From Acidimicrobiia bacterium (GTDB lineage Bacteria; Actinomycetota; Acidimicrobiia; Acidimicrobiales; Aldehydirespiratoraceae): 64,000 bases of DNA. The stretch is taken from NCBI GenBank assembly GCA_022821685.1, contig JAJEDD010000044.1, forward strand, positions 124,001 to 188,000, in the 5' to 3' direction. Below, one piece after another: positions 1 to 9,910 of the stretch (positions are counted from its first letter, which is position 1; each line of letters starts with the position of its first letter). The notes under the pieces were generated by a model, which saw only the letters and a list, made by a program, of their open reading frames with translations, made no database searches and was not told the origin of the DNA. The position numbers were made by a program, and so were the translations under genes.

Positions 1-142
1 CCGCAACCCCTCCGACCATGATCTGGCGAGTGTCGCGCCGCGGAAACGTCGCGGTGACCTGCACGACGGGCAGTGTATTCGTATTCCGCTCCAGAGGGTT
101 GAAGGTCGAGCACATTGGTGAGCGGGTTCGGCTCATACAAGC

Positions 143-187
143 ACGGCCGTATGGCATGGGTCACTCGCCTACCCGCTCGGCCTCCAG
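143..187 (+). repeat. partial copy of dispersed intergenic repeat (copy C)
   Basis: This segment in the spacer beyond the 3' end of rseP resembles the last 45 bp of the repeats at 22457-22594 and 29442-29578. It shares CCGTATG near its start and the CGCTCGGCCTC ending, with substitutions between. Only the 3' half is recognisable. The rest of 1-208 holds no gene that I can see. Confidence 0.5.
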
Positions 188-208
188 CTGACCGGTTGCG
201 TACGCGGG

Positions 209-1867
209 TTAGCCGAAGCTGACTGGGTCGAGGATGTCTCGCATCAGGGCTACGCCGCCCACCAGCAGCAGCAGGAGCACCACCGCGTAGGTGAGCGGCA
301 GGAGCCGGGCCGCGTCCACCCGGTACCGGCGACCTCCGAAGGAGCGGATCCGCTCGTAGGTGGCCACCACCACGTGTCCCCCGTCGAGGGGCAGCAGCGG
401 CAGCAGGTTGAACACCCCGATGAACGCGTTCACGTAGGCGAGCAGCAGCAGCAGGTCGGTGGCGCCGTCGGAGGCGGCCTCGGCCCCGATCCGGGCCACG
501 CCGTAGATCGACAGGACGCGGTTCTCGTCGGGATGCGAGCTGTCGAGCCGGCGCAACTCCACATCGCGGGCCGTGGGCGCGCTGGCTGCGACCGGATCGT
601 CGCTGCGCAGTCCGTCGAAGGTGCCCCCGAAGCCGTCGGTCACGATGGTGGGGATGGCGAACACCACATCACGGGCGATCAACGCGGTCAGCCGCAGCGA
701 CTCGCCCGCGGCCCGCACCGCGCCCAGCCCCTCGGTGCGGTAGTCGGCCGACACTCCGAAGAAGCCCCGCACCGCCGTCTGCGGAGCGGCCAGATCGGTG
801 ATGATCGCCCCCTCCACCACGGCCGGCTGCCCCGTGCGGGTGTCGACGATGGTCATGTCGAGAGGCTCGCCGATCCGGTCGCGCCCGTACTGGGCCACCT
901 GCGCATAGGTGGGGGCGCCTGCGGCGTCGAGGCCCTCGACGGCCAAAATGCGGTCACCCTCGATCAGCCCGACGATCCCGGCCGCGCCCTCGGCGGTGAG
1001 GCGCTCGCCCACGGTGGTCACCGCGGTGTGCTGTGTGCCGTCGCGGCGATACACCACCTCCACCTCGGCACCGGCCCGCTGCTGCACCAGGCGCGAGAAG
1101 TCGGCGAAGGTGGTGCTGTCCACGCCGGCGACCGATACCAGCTCGTCACCCGGCGCCAGGCCGGCCGCGGCGGCGGCGCTGTCGGGCGAGACGGTGGCCA
1201 GAGTCCAGCTCTGCACCTCGTCGGCGTCGGACCCGCCGCCGAAGATCCGGCCGTCGCCCAGCAGCACCGCGAACAGCAGCACCGCCACGATCACAAAGTG
1301 CATGGCCGATCCCGCGGTGAGCACCAGCAGCTTGCGGGGGTAGCTCTGCTCTCGGAAGCTGCGGGGCTCGTCACGCGGATCCACCTCGTCGAGGTTGCTC
1401 ATACCCACGATGCGCACGTAGGCGCCCACCCAGATCGCCTTGATCCCGTACTCGGTCTCGCCCCGGCGGATAGACCACAGGCGGGGCCCGAAGCCGATGA
1501 AGAACTCGCTGACCTTCATCCCGGTCCAGCGGGCGGTGAGGTAGTGGCCCAGCTCGTGCAAGAACAGCATGGCCACCAGCGACAGGATGATCACCACCCA
1601 GCCGACCCCCCCGAACGCCCCGAGCAGCACCAGGCCCGCCGCCAGTCCGGCCAGACCGCCGTGATCGCCCAGCCAGCGCCGCACCGCGTCGAAGGCCGCG
1701 CCGGACCCCTGATTGCCAGCACGCCCACACTCCTCGATCACGGCCCCGGATCCCTGATCGCCCAGGCCCTTGCCAGCCCCGGACTCGCCGGAGCCACCAT
1801 CGTCCAGACGCCCTCGCCCAGCGCTCATGCCCCGGCCGGACTCTGGATCGCCCAGCCGCCCGGCCAT
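209..1867 (-). CDS. rseP: RseP-type site-2 intramembrane zinc protease (M50)
   Basis: Membrane-embedded metalloprotease that cleaves transmembrane substrates such as anti-sigma factors. With the start at 1867 the product is 552 residues. The zinc site HELGH is at residues 104-108 after a first hydrophobic segment (about 71-103). A PDZ-like central region follows, and the second catalytic motif, with PLDGG, lies near the C-terminus just before a last membrane helix. The reading frame stays open upstream to 2068, but the ATG at 1867 overlaps the dxr stop (TGATG) and is the natural coupled start. Unusually, about 70 Gly/Ser/Glu-rich residues precede the first helix and contain imperfect repeats. 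It is the last gene of the leftward rpsB-to-rseP operon. The family call is secure; the exact start is inferred. Confidence 0.93.
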   Translation of the reverse strand: MAGRLGDPESGRGMSAGRGRLDDGGSGESGAGKGLGDQGSGAVIEECGRAGNQGSGAAFDAVRRWLGDHGGLAGLAAGLVLLGAFGGVGWVVIILSLVAMLFLHELGHYLTARWTGMKVSEFFIGFGPRLWSIRRGETEYGIKAIWVGAYVRIVGMSNLDEVDPRDEPRSFREQSYPRKLLVLTAGSAMHFVIVAVLLFAVLLGDGRIFGGGSDADEVQSWTLATVSPDSAAAAAGLAPGDELVSVAGVDSTTFADFSRLVQQRAGAEVEVVYRRDGTQHTAVTTVGERLTAEGAAGIVGLIEGDRILAVEGLDAAGAPTYAQVAQYGRDRIGEPLDMTIVDTRTGQPAVVEGAIITDLAAPQTAVRGFFGVSADYRTEGLGAVRAAGESLRLTALIARDVVFAIPTIVTDGFGGTFDGLRSDDPVAASAPTARDVELRRLDSSHPDENRVLSIYGVARIGAEAASDGATDLLLLLAYVNAFIGVFNLLPLLPLDGGHVVVATYERIRSFGGRRYRVDAARLLPLTYAVVLLLLLVGGVALMRDILDPVSFG

Positions 1868-3033
1868 CAGGCCGCGTCCCGCTCGTTCACCAGGGTCTCT
1901 GCCACCCGGCGAGCCTCTTCGTCGGCGTCGAGCACGGCTTCCACATCGGTCGCCTCGGTGCCGGGCCAAAGCTCCAGGGCCTCGGTCAACAGCCGGGCGA
2001 TGTCCACCCACCGGATCCGTCCGTCGAGGAAAGCCTGCACCGCCACCTCGTTGGCGGCGTTGAGCCATGCCGGCGCGGTCTGCGACGCCCGTCCGGCCTC
2101 GTAGGCCAGGTCGAGGCAGCCAAAGGCGCTGCGGTCGGGGGGCTCGAAGTCCAACCGGCCCAGCTCATGCCAGTCGATGGCACCGTAGGCCACATCGAGC
2201 CGGTCGGGGTAGGCCAGCGCGTAGCCGATGCAAAGCCTCATGTCGGGCTTCGAGAGCTGGGCCACGGTGGCGCCGTCGCAGTAGGTGACCATCGAATGGA
2301 CGATGGACTGCGGGTGCACCACGATCTCGATCTGGTCGTAGTCGATCCCGAAGAGCTCGTGGGCCTCGATCACCTCCAGGCCCTTGTTCATGAGCGTGCT
2401 GGAGTCGATGGTGATCTTGGGACCCATCTGCCAGGTGGGGTGGGCCAGGGCGTCGGCCACGGTGACCCCCTGCAGTTCGGCCGGGCTGCGGCCCCGGAAG
2501 GGTCCGCCGCTGGCGGTCAGCACGATGGACGAAACCCGTTCGGGATAGTCGTTGGCCCGCAGGCACTGGTGGACGGCGCAGTGCTCGGAGTCGACCGGGA
2601 TTATCGCCGCCCCGGCGGTGGCCCGGGCCCGCTGCACCACCGGACCGGCCGCGATCAGCGACTCCTTGTTGGCCAGTCCGAGTCGCCTGCCGGACTCGAG
2701 GGCGGCCAGGGTGACCGGAAGGCCGGCGAAGCCGACCACGCCGTTGATGACGGTGTCGGCCGTGGTGGCCGCCGCGGCCATGGCATCGGCTCCGGCTAGC
2801 AGCTCCACCCCGGCGGGCAGCCGCTCGGCCAACTCCGCGGCCCGGCCGGCATCGGCGATGGCCACCACATCGGGGCGGAGCCGGTGCGCCTGTTCGGCCA
2901 GCAGGTCCACCGAGCGGGCCGCGCCCAGCGAGGCCACCCGGTACCGGTCGGGCCGGGCTGCGACGATGTCGAGCGTTTGGGTTCCGATCGATCCGGTCGA
3001 GCCGAGCACGGCGACCGACGACAGCAAGGTCAA
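1867..3033 (-). CDS. dxr: 1-deoxy-D-xylulose 5-phosphate reductoisomerase
   Basis: Second enzyme of the MEP isoprenoid pathway: NADPH-dependent rearrangement and reduction of DXP to MEP in the cytoplasm. The 388-residue length is typical. An N-terminal nucleotide-binding loop GSTGSIG lies at 11-17, NKES at 122-125, the metal-binding DSE at 148-150, SGGPFR at 175-180 and MNKGLE at 215-220. The start is TTG at 3033 with GGTGGA just upstream. Its stop overlaps the rseP start, and cdsA is 66 nt upstream, so the genes are probably cotranscribed. All hallmark motifs are present. Confidence 0.97.
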   Translation of the reverse strand: MTLLSSVAVLGSTGSIGTQTLDIVAARPDRYRVASLGAARSVDLLAEQAHRLRPDVVAIADAGRAAELAERLPAGVELLAGADAMAAAATTADTVINGVVGFAGLPVTLAALESGRRLGLANKESLIAAGPVVQRARATAGAAIIPVDSEHCAVHQCLRANDYPERVSSIVLTASGGPFRGRSPAELQGVTVADALAHPTWQMGPKITIDSSTLMNKGLEVIEAHELFGIDYDQIEIVVHPQSIVHSMVTYCDGATVAQLSKPDMRLCIGYALAYPDRLDVAYGAIDWHELGRLDFEPPDRSAFGCLDLAYEAGRASQTAPAWLNAANEVAVQAFLDGRIRWVDIARLLTEALELWPGTEATDVEAVLDADEEARRVAETLVNERDAA

Positions 3034-3099
3034 TCCACCCCGGTCATCGGGTCAGTCTGGCCCGACGGCCCACCGGTTGCTCCCCTGCCTGCTCGACTG

Positions 3100-4296
3100 C
3101 TAGATCACCCCGGCCATCAGTGCCACGTAGTAGGTGGCCGGCAGCGAGAACAGCATCGCGTCGAAGCGGTCGAGTATCCCGCCGTGGCCCGGAAGCAGCG
3201 AGCCCATGTCCTTGATGTCGAGGTCTCGCTTGAGCATCGACTCGGCCAGGTCGCCGATGGGCGCGGCCACCGCCACCACCCCCGACAGCAGCACCGCGGT
3301 CCAGAAGCTGCCGGGGCCGTCGGCGATAGGTGCGGGCATGCCCACCAGCCCCATCACCACGCCCACCGCCACCGTCACGATGGCGCCGCCGAGGAGCCCT
3401 TCCAGCGTCTTGTTGGGGCTGGCCCTCGACAGCGGCGTGCGGCCCGCGGCCCGGCCGATGGCCATGGCGCTCACATCATGGGCGACGGTCAGCAGGATGG
3501 CGGCGGTCAGCAGCCCGGTTCCGTGGGTCGGGATCTTCAGCATCAGGGCCGCGTGGGCGCCGAGGCCTCCTATGTAGGCCACCGCGAACACGGTCACCGC
3601 CAGACCCCGCATCGGCCCTTCCACGCCGACCCCGGTGAGGTACCACAGCGCCCCGAACACCACCGTCAGCACCAGCACCACCACGATGGCGTCGACGCCG
3701 CGCCAGTAGGCCGCAAGGGGCATGGTCACCGCCCCGGCCAGTCCCAGCACCACCGCCGGCTGGTAGCCCGCCACCCGCACCGCGCTGAGCAGCTCCACCG
3801 CGGCCAGGCCGAGCACCACGGTCGCCACCACCAGCGCCAGGGCGGGGCCGACCTGCAGGGCCACCAGGATCACCGCCGACAAGAAGACCCCCACGAGCAC
3901 CGCCATCGGCATGTCGCGCTCGGCGGCGCCCATGCCGGGCGGGCCACCCGCGGTCATGCCGCCGTAGGCCGGCTGGTCCTCGTAGCCGAAGAAGTCCTCG
4001 TCGCCGATCGCCTCGCCCACCGGCTCGTGGGGCTCCATGGGGGGCAGCGTCTCGTCTGATTCGTCCCACTGGGGTGCGGTGGTGTGGTCGGTCCACACTC
4101 CGAGCTCCTGCGGGTCGGCCTCCTGGAGCCTCGGCTCCGAGGTGGTGAGCTGCGAAGATTCCGCGGCCCCGGCGTCATCCCAGGCGGGCTCGCCGTGGTC
4201 GTCGCCGAACACCGACCGCCCGGCCACGACCCCTGCGTCGTCGAACTCGTCGGCCTCGCTCGAATCGAGTTCGCCGTAGTCGTCCTGGTCGCTCAC
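3100..4296 (-). CDS. cdsA: phosphatidate cytidylyltransferase with long acidic N-terminus
   Basis: Makes CDP-diacylglycerol from phosphatidate and CTP at the membrane, the branch point for phospholipids. The C-terminal half carries the family signature at about residues 345-381, with GDLxESMLKR and a PGHGGILDRFD ending, and SPNKTLEG earlier. Several hydrophobic segments start near residue 130. The first ~128 residues are hydrophilic and very rich in Asp/Glu, with no homology that I recognise. They make the protein about 100 residues longer than many CdsA enzymes. The GTG start at 4296 has AAAGGAG upstream, so the extension is probably translated. It lies between frr and dxr in the conserved operon. 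Confidence 0.95.
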   Translation of the reverse strand: MSDQDDYGELDSSEADEFDDAGVVAGRSVFGDDHGEPAWDDAGAAESSQLTTSEPRLQEADPQELGVWTDHTTAPQWDESDETLPPMEPHEPVGEAIGDEDFFGYEDQPAYGGMTAGGPPGMGAAERDMPMAVLVGVFLSAVILVALQVGPALALVVATVVLGLAAVELLSAVRVAGYQPAVVLGLAGAVTMPLAAYWRGVDAIVVVLVLTVVFGALWYLTGVGVEGPMRGLAVTVFAVAYIGGLGAHAALMLKIPTHGTGLLTAAILLTVAHDVSAMAIGRAAGRTPLSRASPNKTLEGLLGGAIVTVAVGVVMGLVGMPAPIADGPGSFWTAVLLSGVVAVAAPIGDLAESMLKRDLDIKDMGSLLPGHGGILDRFDAMLFSLPATYYVALMAGVI

Positions 4297-4348
4297 TGCA
4301 CCGCTCCTTTCGCTCTGCGGATGCGAGACCCGGGCTCTGCCCGCGTTC

Positions 4349-5801
<1,453 letters not shown>

Positions 5802-5803
5802 GG

Positions 5804-6592
5804 TCAGTCGCCGATCAGCACCTGCACGAAGCGGACGATCAAGCCGCTGCCGATGCTGTCCTTCACCGCGGTCTTCTCGCCGTGGAGGCCCTGCTCGAGC
5901 AGCACCCGCTCGCCGTACCAGCCCCGCATCCGGCCGTCCACGATCTTGTCCCAGGCCTGCTCGGGCTTGCCCTCGGCTTTGGTGATCTCCAGCAGCGCGG
6001 CCCGCTCGCGCTCAATCTCGTCGGCCGGGATCTCGCCCGCGCTCAGAAACTGCGGCTTGGCGAAGGCGACGTGCAGCGCCACCTGGTGCAGTGCGTCGGC
6101 CTTGACGCCGCTGCCCTCCACCACCACGGCGTTCACTCCCCGGCCGTCCTGGCGGTGAACGTACGCGTCGAGGATGTTGTCGTCGGCCGCTTGCAGGTGC
6201 TCGACCACGCCGACCTCGATGTTCTCCTTCAGCACCAGCTTGAGATCCTCGATCTCGGCTGCATGCTGCTCGACCGCACCGGGGCCGCCGGCCAGCACCG
6301 ACTCGGCCAGGGTCTGCACCAGCGAGGTGAAGCCCTCGTTCTTGGCCGAGAAGTCGGTCTCGCATTTGAGCTGCACGATGGCCGCGGCGGTGTCGTGGCC
6401 GGCCACCGCGATGGCGCCCTGGTCGTTGTCGCGGCCGCTGCGGGCGTCGGCCTTGGCCAGACCCTGCTCGCGCAGCAGCTGCCGGGCCGCCTCCATGTCG
6501 CCGTCGGCCGAGGTGAGGGCCTTCTTGGCGTCCATCATCCCCGCGCCGGTCACGTCGCGCAGCGCCTTCACGTCCCGTGCGCTCACCGCCAT
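5804..6592 (-). CDS. tsf: translation elongation factor Ts
   Basis: Nucleotide exchange factor for EF-Tu. The 262-residue product begins with the UBA-like domain (TGAGMMDAKKAL at 15-26), followed by the core signature KCETDFSAKN at about 76-85. It is a little shorter than the E. coli protein, as is common in actinobacteria. The frame is open upstream to 7138, but that part is antisense-like low complexity in another reading of rpsB. The ATG at 6592 lies one base after the rpsB stop and is the expected start. Partner gene of rpsB in most bacteria. Confidence 0.97.
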   Translation of the reverse strand: MAVSARDVKALRDVTGAGMMDAKKALTSADGDMEAARQLLREQGLAKADARSGRDNDQGAIAVAGHDTAAAIVQLKCETDFSAKNEGFTSLVQTLAESVLAGGPGAVEQHAAEIEDLKLVLKENIEVGVVEHLQAADDNILDAYVHRQDGRGVNAVVVEGSGVKADALHQVALHVAFAKPQFLSAGEIPADEIERERAALLEITKAEGKPEQAWDKIVDGRMRGWYGERVLLEQGLHGEKTAVKDSIGSGLIVRFVQVLIGD

Positions 6593-6593
6593 G

Positions 6594-7802
6594 TCAGTCC
6601 TCCTCGCCAGTAGAGCCGGCATCGCCAGCGTCAGCAGCCGCGTCCTCAGACACGGCCCCAGCCGCATCGTCAGCCGCGTCCTCGGTCGCTCCGTCGCCAG
6701 CGGCTTCAGCATCAGCCGCGTTGTCGTCCGCAGCTCCAGCAACATCGTCAGCCGCGCTCTCGTCCTCGGCTGCTTCGTCAGTAGCCCGCTCATCATCAGC
6801 GCTGCCGGCGACAGTTCCAGCAGCCTCATCGGCAGCGCCATCGTCCCCGGCCCCGGCAGCCTCATCGGACGTGCTCTCATCCACAGCCCCAGCAATCGCA
6901 GGCGCTGCGCTCGCGGCCAGAGCCGCAGCCGCATCAATCTCAGCCGCTGCGAACTCGGCTTCCGCTGCTCCTCCAATCTCGGCCGCGGCTCGGGCCACAC
7001 GGGCCTCGCGTTCGGCGGCCTCGGCGGCTGCCTCCTGGCGAGCCAGGGCCTGCTGTTCAGCGACCTCGGCCTCGGTGAGGGCGTCGCGAGCAGCGCCGGA
7101 GGCCTCGGTGCGCTTGGAGTGGATGAACCGGCCCTCAAGCACGGCGTCGGAGATCACCCGGGCCATGAGCCGCCCCGACCGGATGGCGTCGTCGTTGCCG
7201 GGAATGGCGTAGTCCACGAGGTCGGGATCGCAGTTGGTGTCGACCACCGCCACGATGGGCACACCGAGCTTGCGGGCCTCGGTGACCGCGATGTACTCCT
7301 TCTTGGTGTCGAGGATGAACACCGCGCCGGGAGGCTCCTCCATGTCGCGGATGCCGCCCAGGTTGCGCTCGAGCTTGGTGAGCTCCCGGTCGAGCAGCAG
7401 CGCCTCCTTCTTGGGCATGGCCTCGAACTCGCCCGAGTCGCGCATGCGCTGGTACTGCTTCATCTTGGCGATGCGCTTGGCGATGGTGTGGAAGTTGGTG
7501 AGCATGCCGCCCTGCCAGCGCTCGTTCACGTAGGGCATCCCGCAGCGCTCGGAGAAGGACTGCACCGAGTCCTGGGCCTGCTTCTTGGTGCCGATGAACA
7601 GCACCGTTCCGCCGTCGGCGACGAGATCCCGAACGAAGACGTAGGCGCGCTCAAGGTGGGCGAGGGTCTGGCGCAGGTCGACGATGTGGATGCCGGCCTT
7701 GTCGCCGTGGATGAAGCGTTTCATCTTCGGATTCCAGCGGCGGGTCTGGTGGCCGAACTGCACGCCGGCCTCCAGCAGTTGCTTCATGGTGACGACAGCC
7801 AT
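6594..7802 (-). CDS. rpsB: 30S ribosomal protein S2 with long Ala/Asp/Glu tail
   Basis: Small-subunit protein S2. Residues 1 to about 225 match the normal S2 core, beginning [20 protein letters not shown] and including [11 protein letters not shown] and [20 protein letters not shown]. The protein then continues for about 175 residues, first as an Ala/Glu/Arg helix-forming stretch and then as an Ala/Asp/Glu/Gly stretch ending TGEED, for a total of 402 residues. The tail is disordered-looking and acidic, unlike the basic core. It heads the tsf-pyrH-frr-cdsA-dxr-rseP run, with an M23-like gene just upstream. Core call is certain; the function of the tail is unknown. Confidence 0.97.
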   Translation of the reverse strand: MAVVTMKQLLEAGVQFGHQTRRWNPKMKRFIHGDKAGIHIVDLRQTLAHLERAYVFVRDLVADGGTVLFIGTKKQAQDSVQSFSERCGMPYVNERWQGGMLTNFHTIAKRIAKMKQYQRMRDSGEFEAMPKKEALLLDRELTKLERNLGGIRDMEEPPGAVFILDTKKEYIAVTEARKLGVPIVAVVDTNCDPDLVDYAIPGNDDAIRSGRLMARVISDAVLEGRFIHSKRTEASGAARDALTEAEVAEQQALARQEAAAEAAEREARVARAAAEIGGAAEAEFAAAEIDAAAALAASAAPAIAGAVDESTSDEAAGAGDDGAADEAAGTVAGSADDERATDEAAEDESAADDVAGAADDNAADAEAAGDGATEDAADDAAGAVSEDAAADAGDAGSTGEED

Positions 7803-7804
7803 GC

Positions 7805-8470
7805 TTATTTGTTCTCCCGGTTCTGCGTGGCCCGCGCCGGACGCCTGGACGACCGGGTGAAGGCGCGGGTTGCGAAGTGATTCGGCGGCGCCGCTCGACG
7901 CCGTCGGACCCCGAAGGGCCAGCGAGGCAGTGTACGAGCGCCACAGCCAGACCGCGACCGGGCCACGAGCCGAACCCTGACGCGCCGCACGCCGATGTAG
8001 GTGTCGGGATCGGTGTAGTCGCCGCTCAGCCTCACACCGAAGTGCAGCCTCTCACCGGCGATGCCGATCACGGCGCCCCTGCCGACAGCGGCGCCGACCC
8101 GCACGCTGATGCGCTCAAGGTAAGAGTACGAGCTGAGCAGTCCGCCGCCGTGGTCGACGGTCACATGAAGCTCGCCGGCCACCGGGCCCGCGAACTTCAC
8201 CGTGCCCGAAGCTGCGGCTCGCACCACATCGCCGGGCTCGGTGTCGTACTCGATGCCTCGGTTGCCCGGACCGTAAGGTTTCTCGGGCGCGCGGAACGGG
8301 TCGCTGACCGGCGCGTCCACCGGCGGTCGAAACACGGGCCGCTGATAGTGGTGGGCAGCACCGGCAGCAGGAGCCGGGATGACCGCGCCCACCATCACGG
8401 CTGCGGCCGACACCAACAGCGGCCACCGCCAACCCCCCAAGAACCTGCATATGACAAACAAGCACCGCAC
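7805..8470 (-). CDS. secreted M23/LytM-like protein with degenerate zinc site
   Basis: Exported protein of 221 residues with an M23 (LytM) beta-sheet domain. I chose GTG at 8470 because GGGGAGG sits 8 nt upstream; the frame is open to 8518. A signal peptide covers about residues 1-38 (hydrophobic [15 protein letters not shown], likely cleavage after PAAGA). The domain is clear ([27 protein letters not shown]), but the metal ligands are poor. Where active enzymes have HxxxD this has N70 and E74, and where they have HxH it has R141 and H143. It is probably not a working peptidase and may be a regulator or binder of cell-wall hydrolases, as other degenerate LytM proteins are. An M23 gene beside rpsB is a common actinobacterial arrangement. 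Confidence 0.8.
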   Translation of the reverse strand: MRCLFVICRFLGGWRWPLLVSAAAVMVGAVIPAPAAGAAHHYQRPVFRPPVDAPVSDPFRAPEKPYGPGNRGIEYDTEPGDVVRAAASGTVKFAGPVAGELHVTVDHGGGLLSSYSYLERISVRVGAAVGRGAVIGIAGERLHFGVRLSGDYTDPDTYIGVRRVRVRLVARSRSGCGARTLPRWPFGVRRRRAAPPNHFATRAFTRSSRRPARATQNRENK

Positions 8471-8695
8471 AAGCCGTCCTCCCCGAGCAGCAGTCGTAGC
8501 GGGGAAGCGAAGAAGCACCGCGGCGGTCGCTTCGCCAACACCAGCCGCGGACCGGCAACCGTACCGACTGAGATCAAGAAGCGGCAGCTCGCCCTGACAG
8601 CCTCATGTACACGTCATCCCGAAGGCGCGATCACAAGGGATCGCCGCGAACGAACGCTGAACATGCACCGGCCGCATCAACTTGAGCGGCAGGCG

Positions 8696-9643
8696 CTATG
8701 CGCCGCGGCGCTCGCCAGTGCGGATGTCGGTGACCGCCACGATGCCCCGCACCTGCGAAACCGCATCCTGGAGGCTGGATGCATCGCCGTCGGCCTGTGC
8801 AATGGCCTCAACCACCAGTTCACCGAGCTCACAGGCAAGGGCCACCAACGCCGGAGCCAACCGGTCAGCGTCGGCCTCGACCTCCTCCATCGGCCACTTG
8901 TCGTCGACATAGGTCCCCTTGACGCGCCACATCGACACCTCAACCGGATTCAGCCCATGGCGAGCCACCAACTCCTCGAAGGCTCTCTGCGGGTCGGGCT
9001 CAAGCTGGTTCAGCAGCAGCCTGAGCTGGTGCTCACGGGCGGGGTAGACCCCGCCCAGCGCGATCTGAGCCTTGGCTAGGCTCTCGACGGCCATCGACGA
9101 CTCGTAGCAGAGCTTGCGGTGCCGGATGAACCGCATGTTTGGCGTCCGGAGAACCTCGTCCATTCCGGGCCGAAGGACGTACAGCAGCCCGAGGAGGTGG
9201 AAACTCGCTTCGCCCGCCCGGGCCTGCGCTTCAGCAAGATTGGTCATCGGCCGCCCGATCTGCTTGTCCCAGAGGACTTCGACTGCAGGCGGCCGGTCGA
9301 CGAGAACCCTCGCTCCGGCTGCGATTTTGGCCTCGAACGACGCCGACACCGACAGGGTGCGCCTTCGCCATTCCGGCCTGTCGGTGACGGTAACGTCCAC
9401 CGGTCGGTTCGCGGCAGCCGAAGCCGCGTCGCTCAGGGCTCGCCTCAGGGCGGCCCGCTCGCCGTAGTCGCCGAGATCGTCGAAGACGGCCACCAGGTCG
9501 ATGTCGCTGTGCGGCGTGGCCTCGCCGCAAGCCACAGACCCGAACACCAGCACCTGGGCCACACCAGCCGCGACCAGCGCATCAGCCGCCGCCTGGGCAT
9601 CGGAAAGAGTCGGCGCATCTCGCACGACAACCGACAACGCCAT
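8696..9643 (-). CDS. nucleotidyltransferase (MNT-type) fused to HEPN-like C-terminal domain
   Basis: A 315-residue protein. The N-terminal ~110 residues are a minimal nucleotidyltransferase of the pol-beta superfamily: G35-S36, ten residues, then D47 and D49, followed by a strand with a third acidic position around DVTV. The C-terminal ~200 residues are mostly helical and resemble HEPN/KNTase substrate-binding domains. MNT and HEPN proteins often form toxin-antitoxin pairs in which the MNT part AMPylates the HEPN toxin; here both appear in one chain. An alternative is an aminoglycoside-type nucleotidyltransferase. The start at 9643 has no Shine-Dalgarno but a TAGCCT 6 nt upstream. No partner gene is adjacent. 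Confidence 0.6.
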   Translation of the reverse strand: MALSVVVRDAPTLSDAQAAADALVAAGVAQVLVFGSVACGEATPHSDIDLVAVFDDLGDYGERAALRRALSDAASAAANRPVDVTVTDRPEWRRRTLSVSASFEAKIAAGARVLVDRPPAVEVLWDKQIGRPMTNLAEAQARAGEASFHLLGLLYVLRPGMDEVLRTPNMRFIRHRKLCYESSMAVESLAKAQIALGGVYPAREHQLRLLLNQLEPDPQRAFEELVARHGLNPVEVSMWRVKGTYVDDKWPMEEVEADADRLAPALVALACELGELVVEAIAQADGDASSLQDAVSQVRGIVAVTDIRTGERRGA

Positions 9644-9649
9644 ACCGCG

Positions 9650-9655
9650 AGGCTA
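9650..9655 (-). promoter_or_regulatory. -10-like hexamer for leaderless nucleotidyltransferase mRNA
   Basis: TAGCCT on the minus strand lies 6 nt before the ATG at 9643, so transcription would start at or next to the start codon. No ribosome-binding site is present. Confidence 0.4.
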
Positions 9656-9796
9656 CCCCCGACCGCCAGCGGGCCTCAGCGGCCAGCGGCTACACCAGCC
9701 CCTCGCCGCTCAACCATGCGAACTCTGGAATGCCTTCGGACTAGGGTGTCAGGCCGCACGATCTGAAGCGGTGCCGAACTTTACAAAGTTTTTTGC

Positions 9797-9819
9797 GGTT
9801 TATGTTTTGAACATAAACC
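9797..9819. promoter_or_regulatory. perfect 10-bp inverted repeat upstream of DUF4143 ATPase
   Basis: Left arm GGTTTATGTT (9797-9806), 3-nt centre, right arm AACATAAACC (9810-9819), with no mismatch. It sits in an AT-rich island (about 9778-9840) inside an otherwise GC-rich sequence. It is followed by two shorter inverted repeats, CCAGGT/ACCTGG at 9839-9858 and CATTCA/TGAATG at 9879-9895. It looks like a protein-binding operator or a recognition site rather than a terminator. Confidence 0.6.
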
Positions 9820-9878
9820 CTTATAACTCTTGAAAACCCCAGGTCATGCGCTACCTGGACTCTAGCATCCAGAGGTTT

Positions 9879-9903
9879 CATTCATAGCGTGAATGGATAT
9901 CAT
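9879..9903 (+). promoter_or_regulatory. putative promoter with operator-like palindrome for DUF4143 ATPase
   Basis: TATCAT at 9898-9903 lies 7 nt before the ATG at 9911, consistent with a leaderless transcript. The inverted repeat CATTCA-5 nt-TGAATG (9879-9895) occupies the stretch where a -35/-10 spacer would be, so a bound protein would block the promoter. Confidence 0.4.
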
Positions 9904-9910
9904 CCGCGGT

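Noticed and set aside
374-2104. Long plus-strand open frame opposite rseP
   Set aside because: Shadow of rseP and dxr; the translation has no domain and the rseP motifs are decisive.
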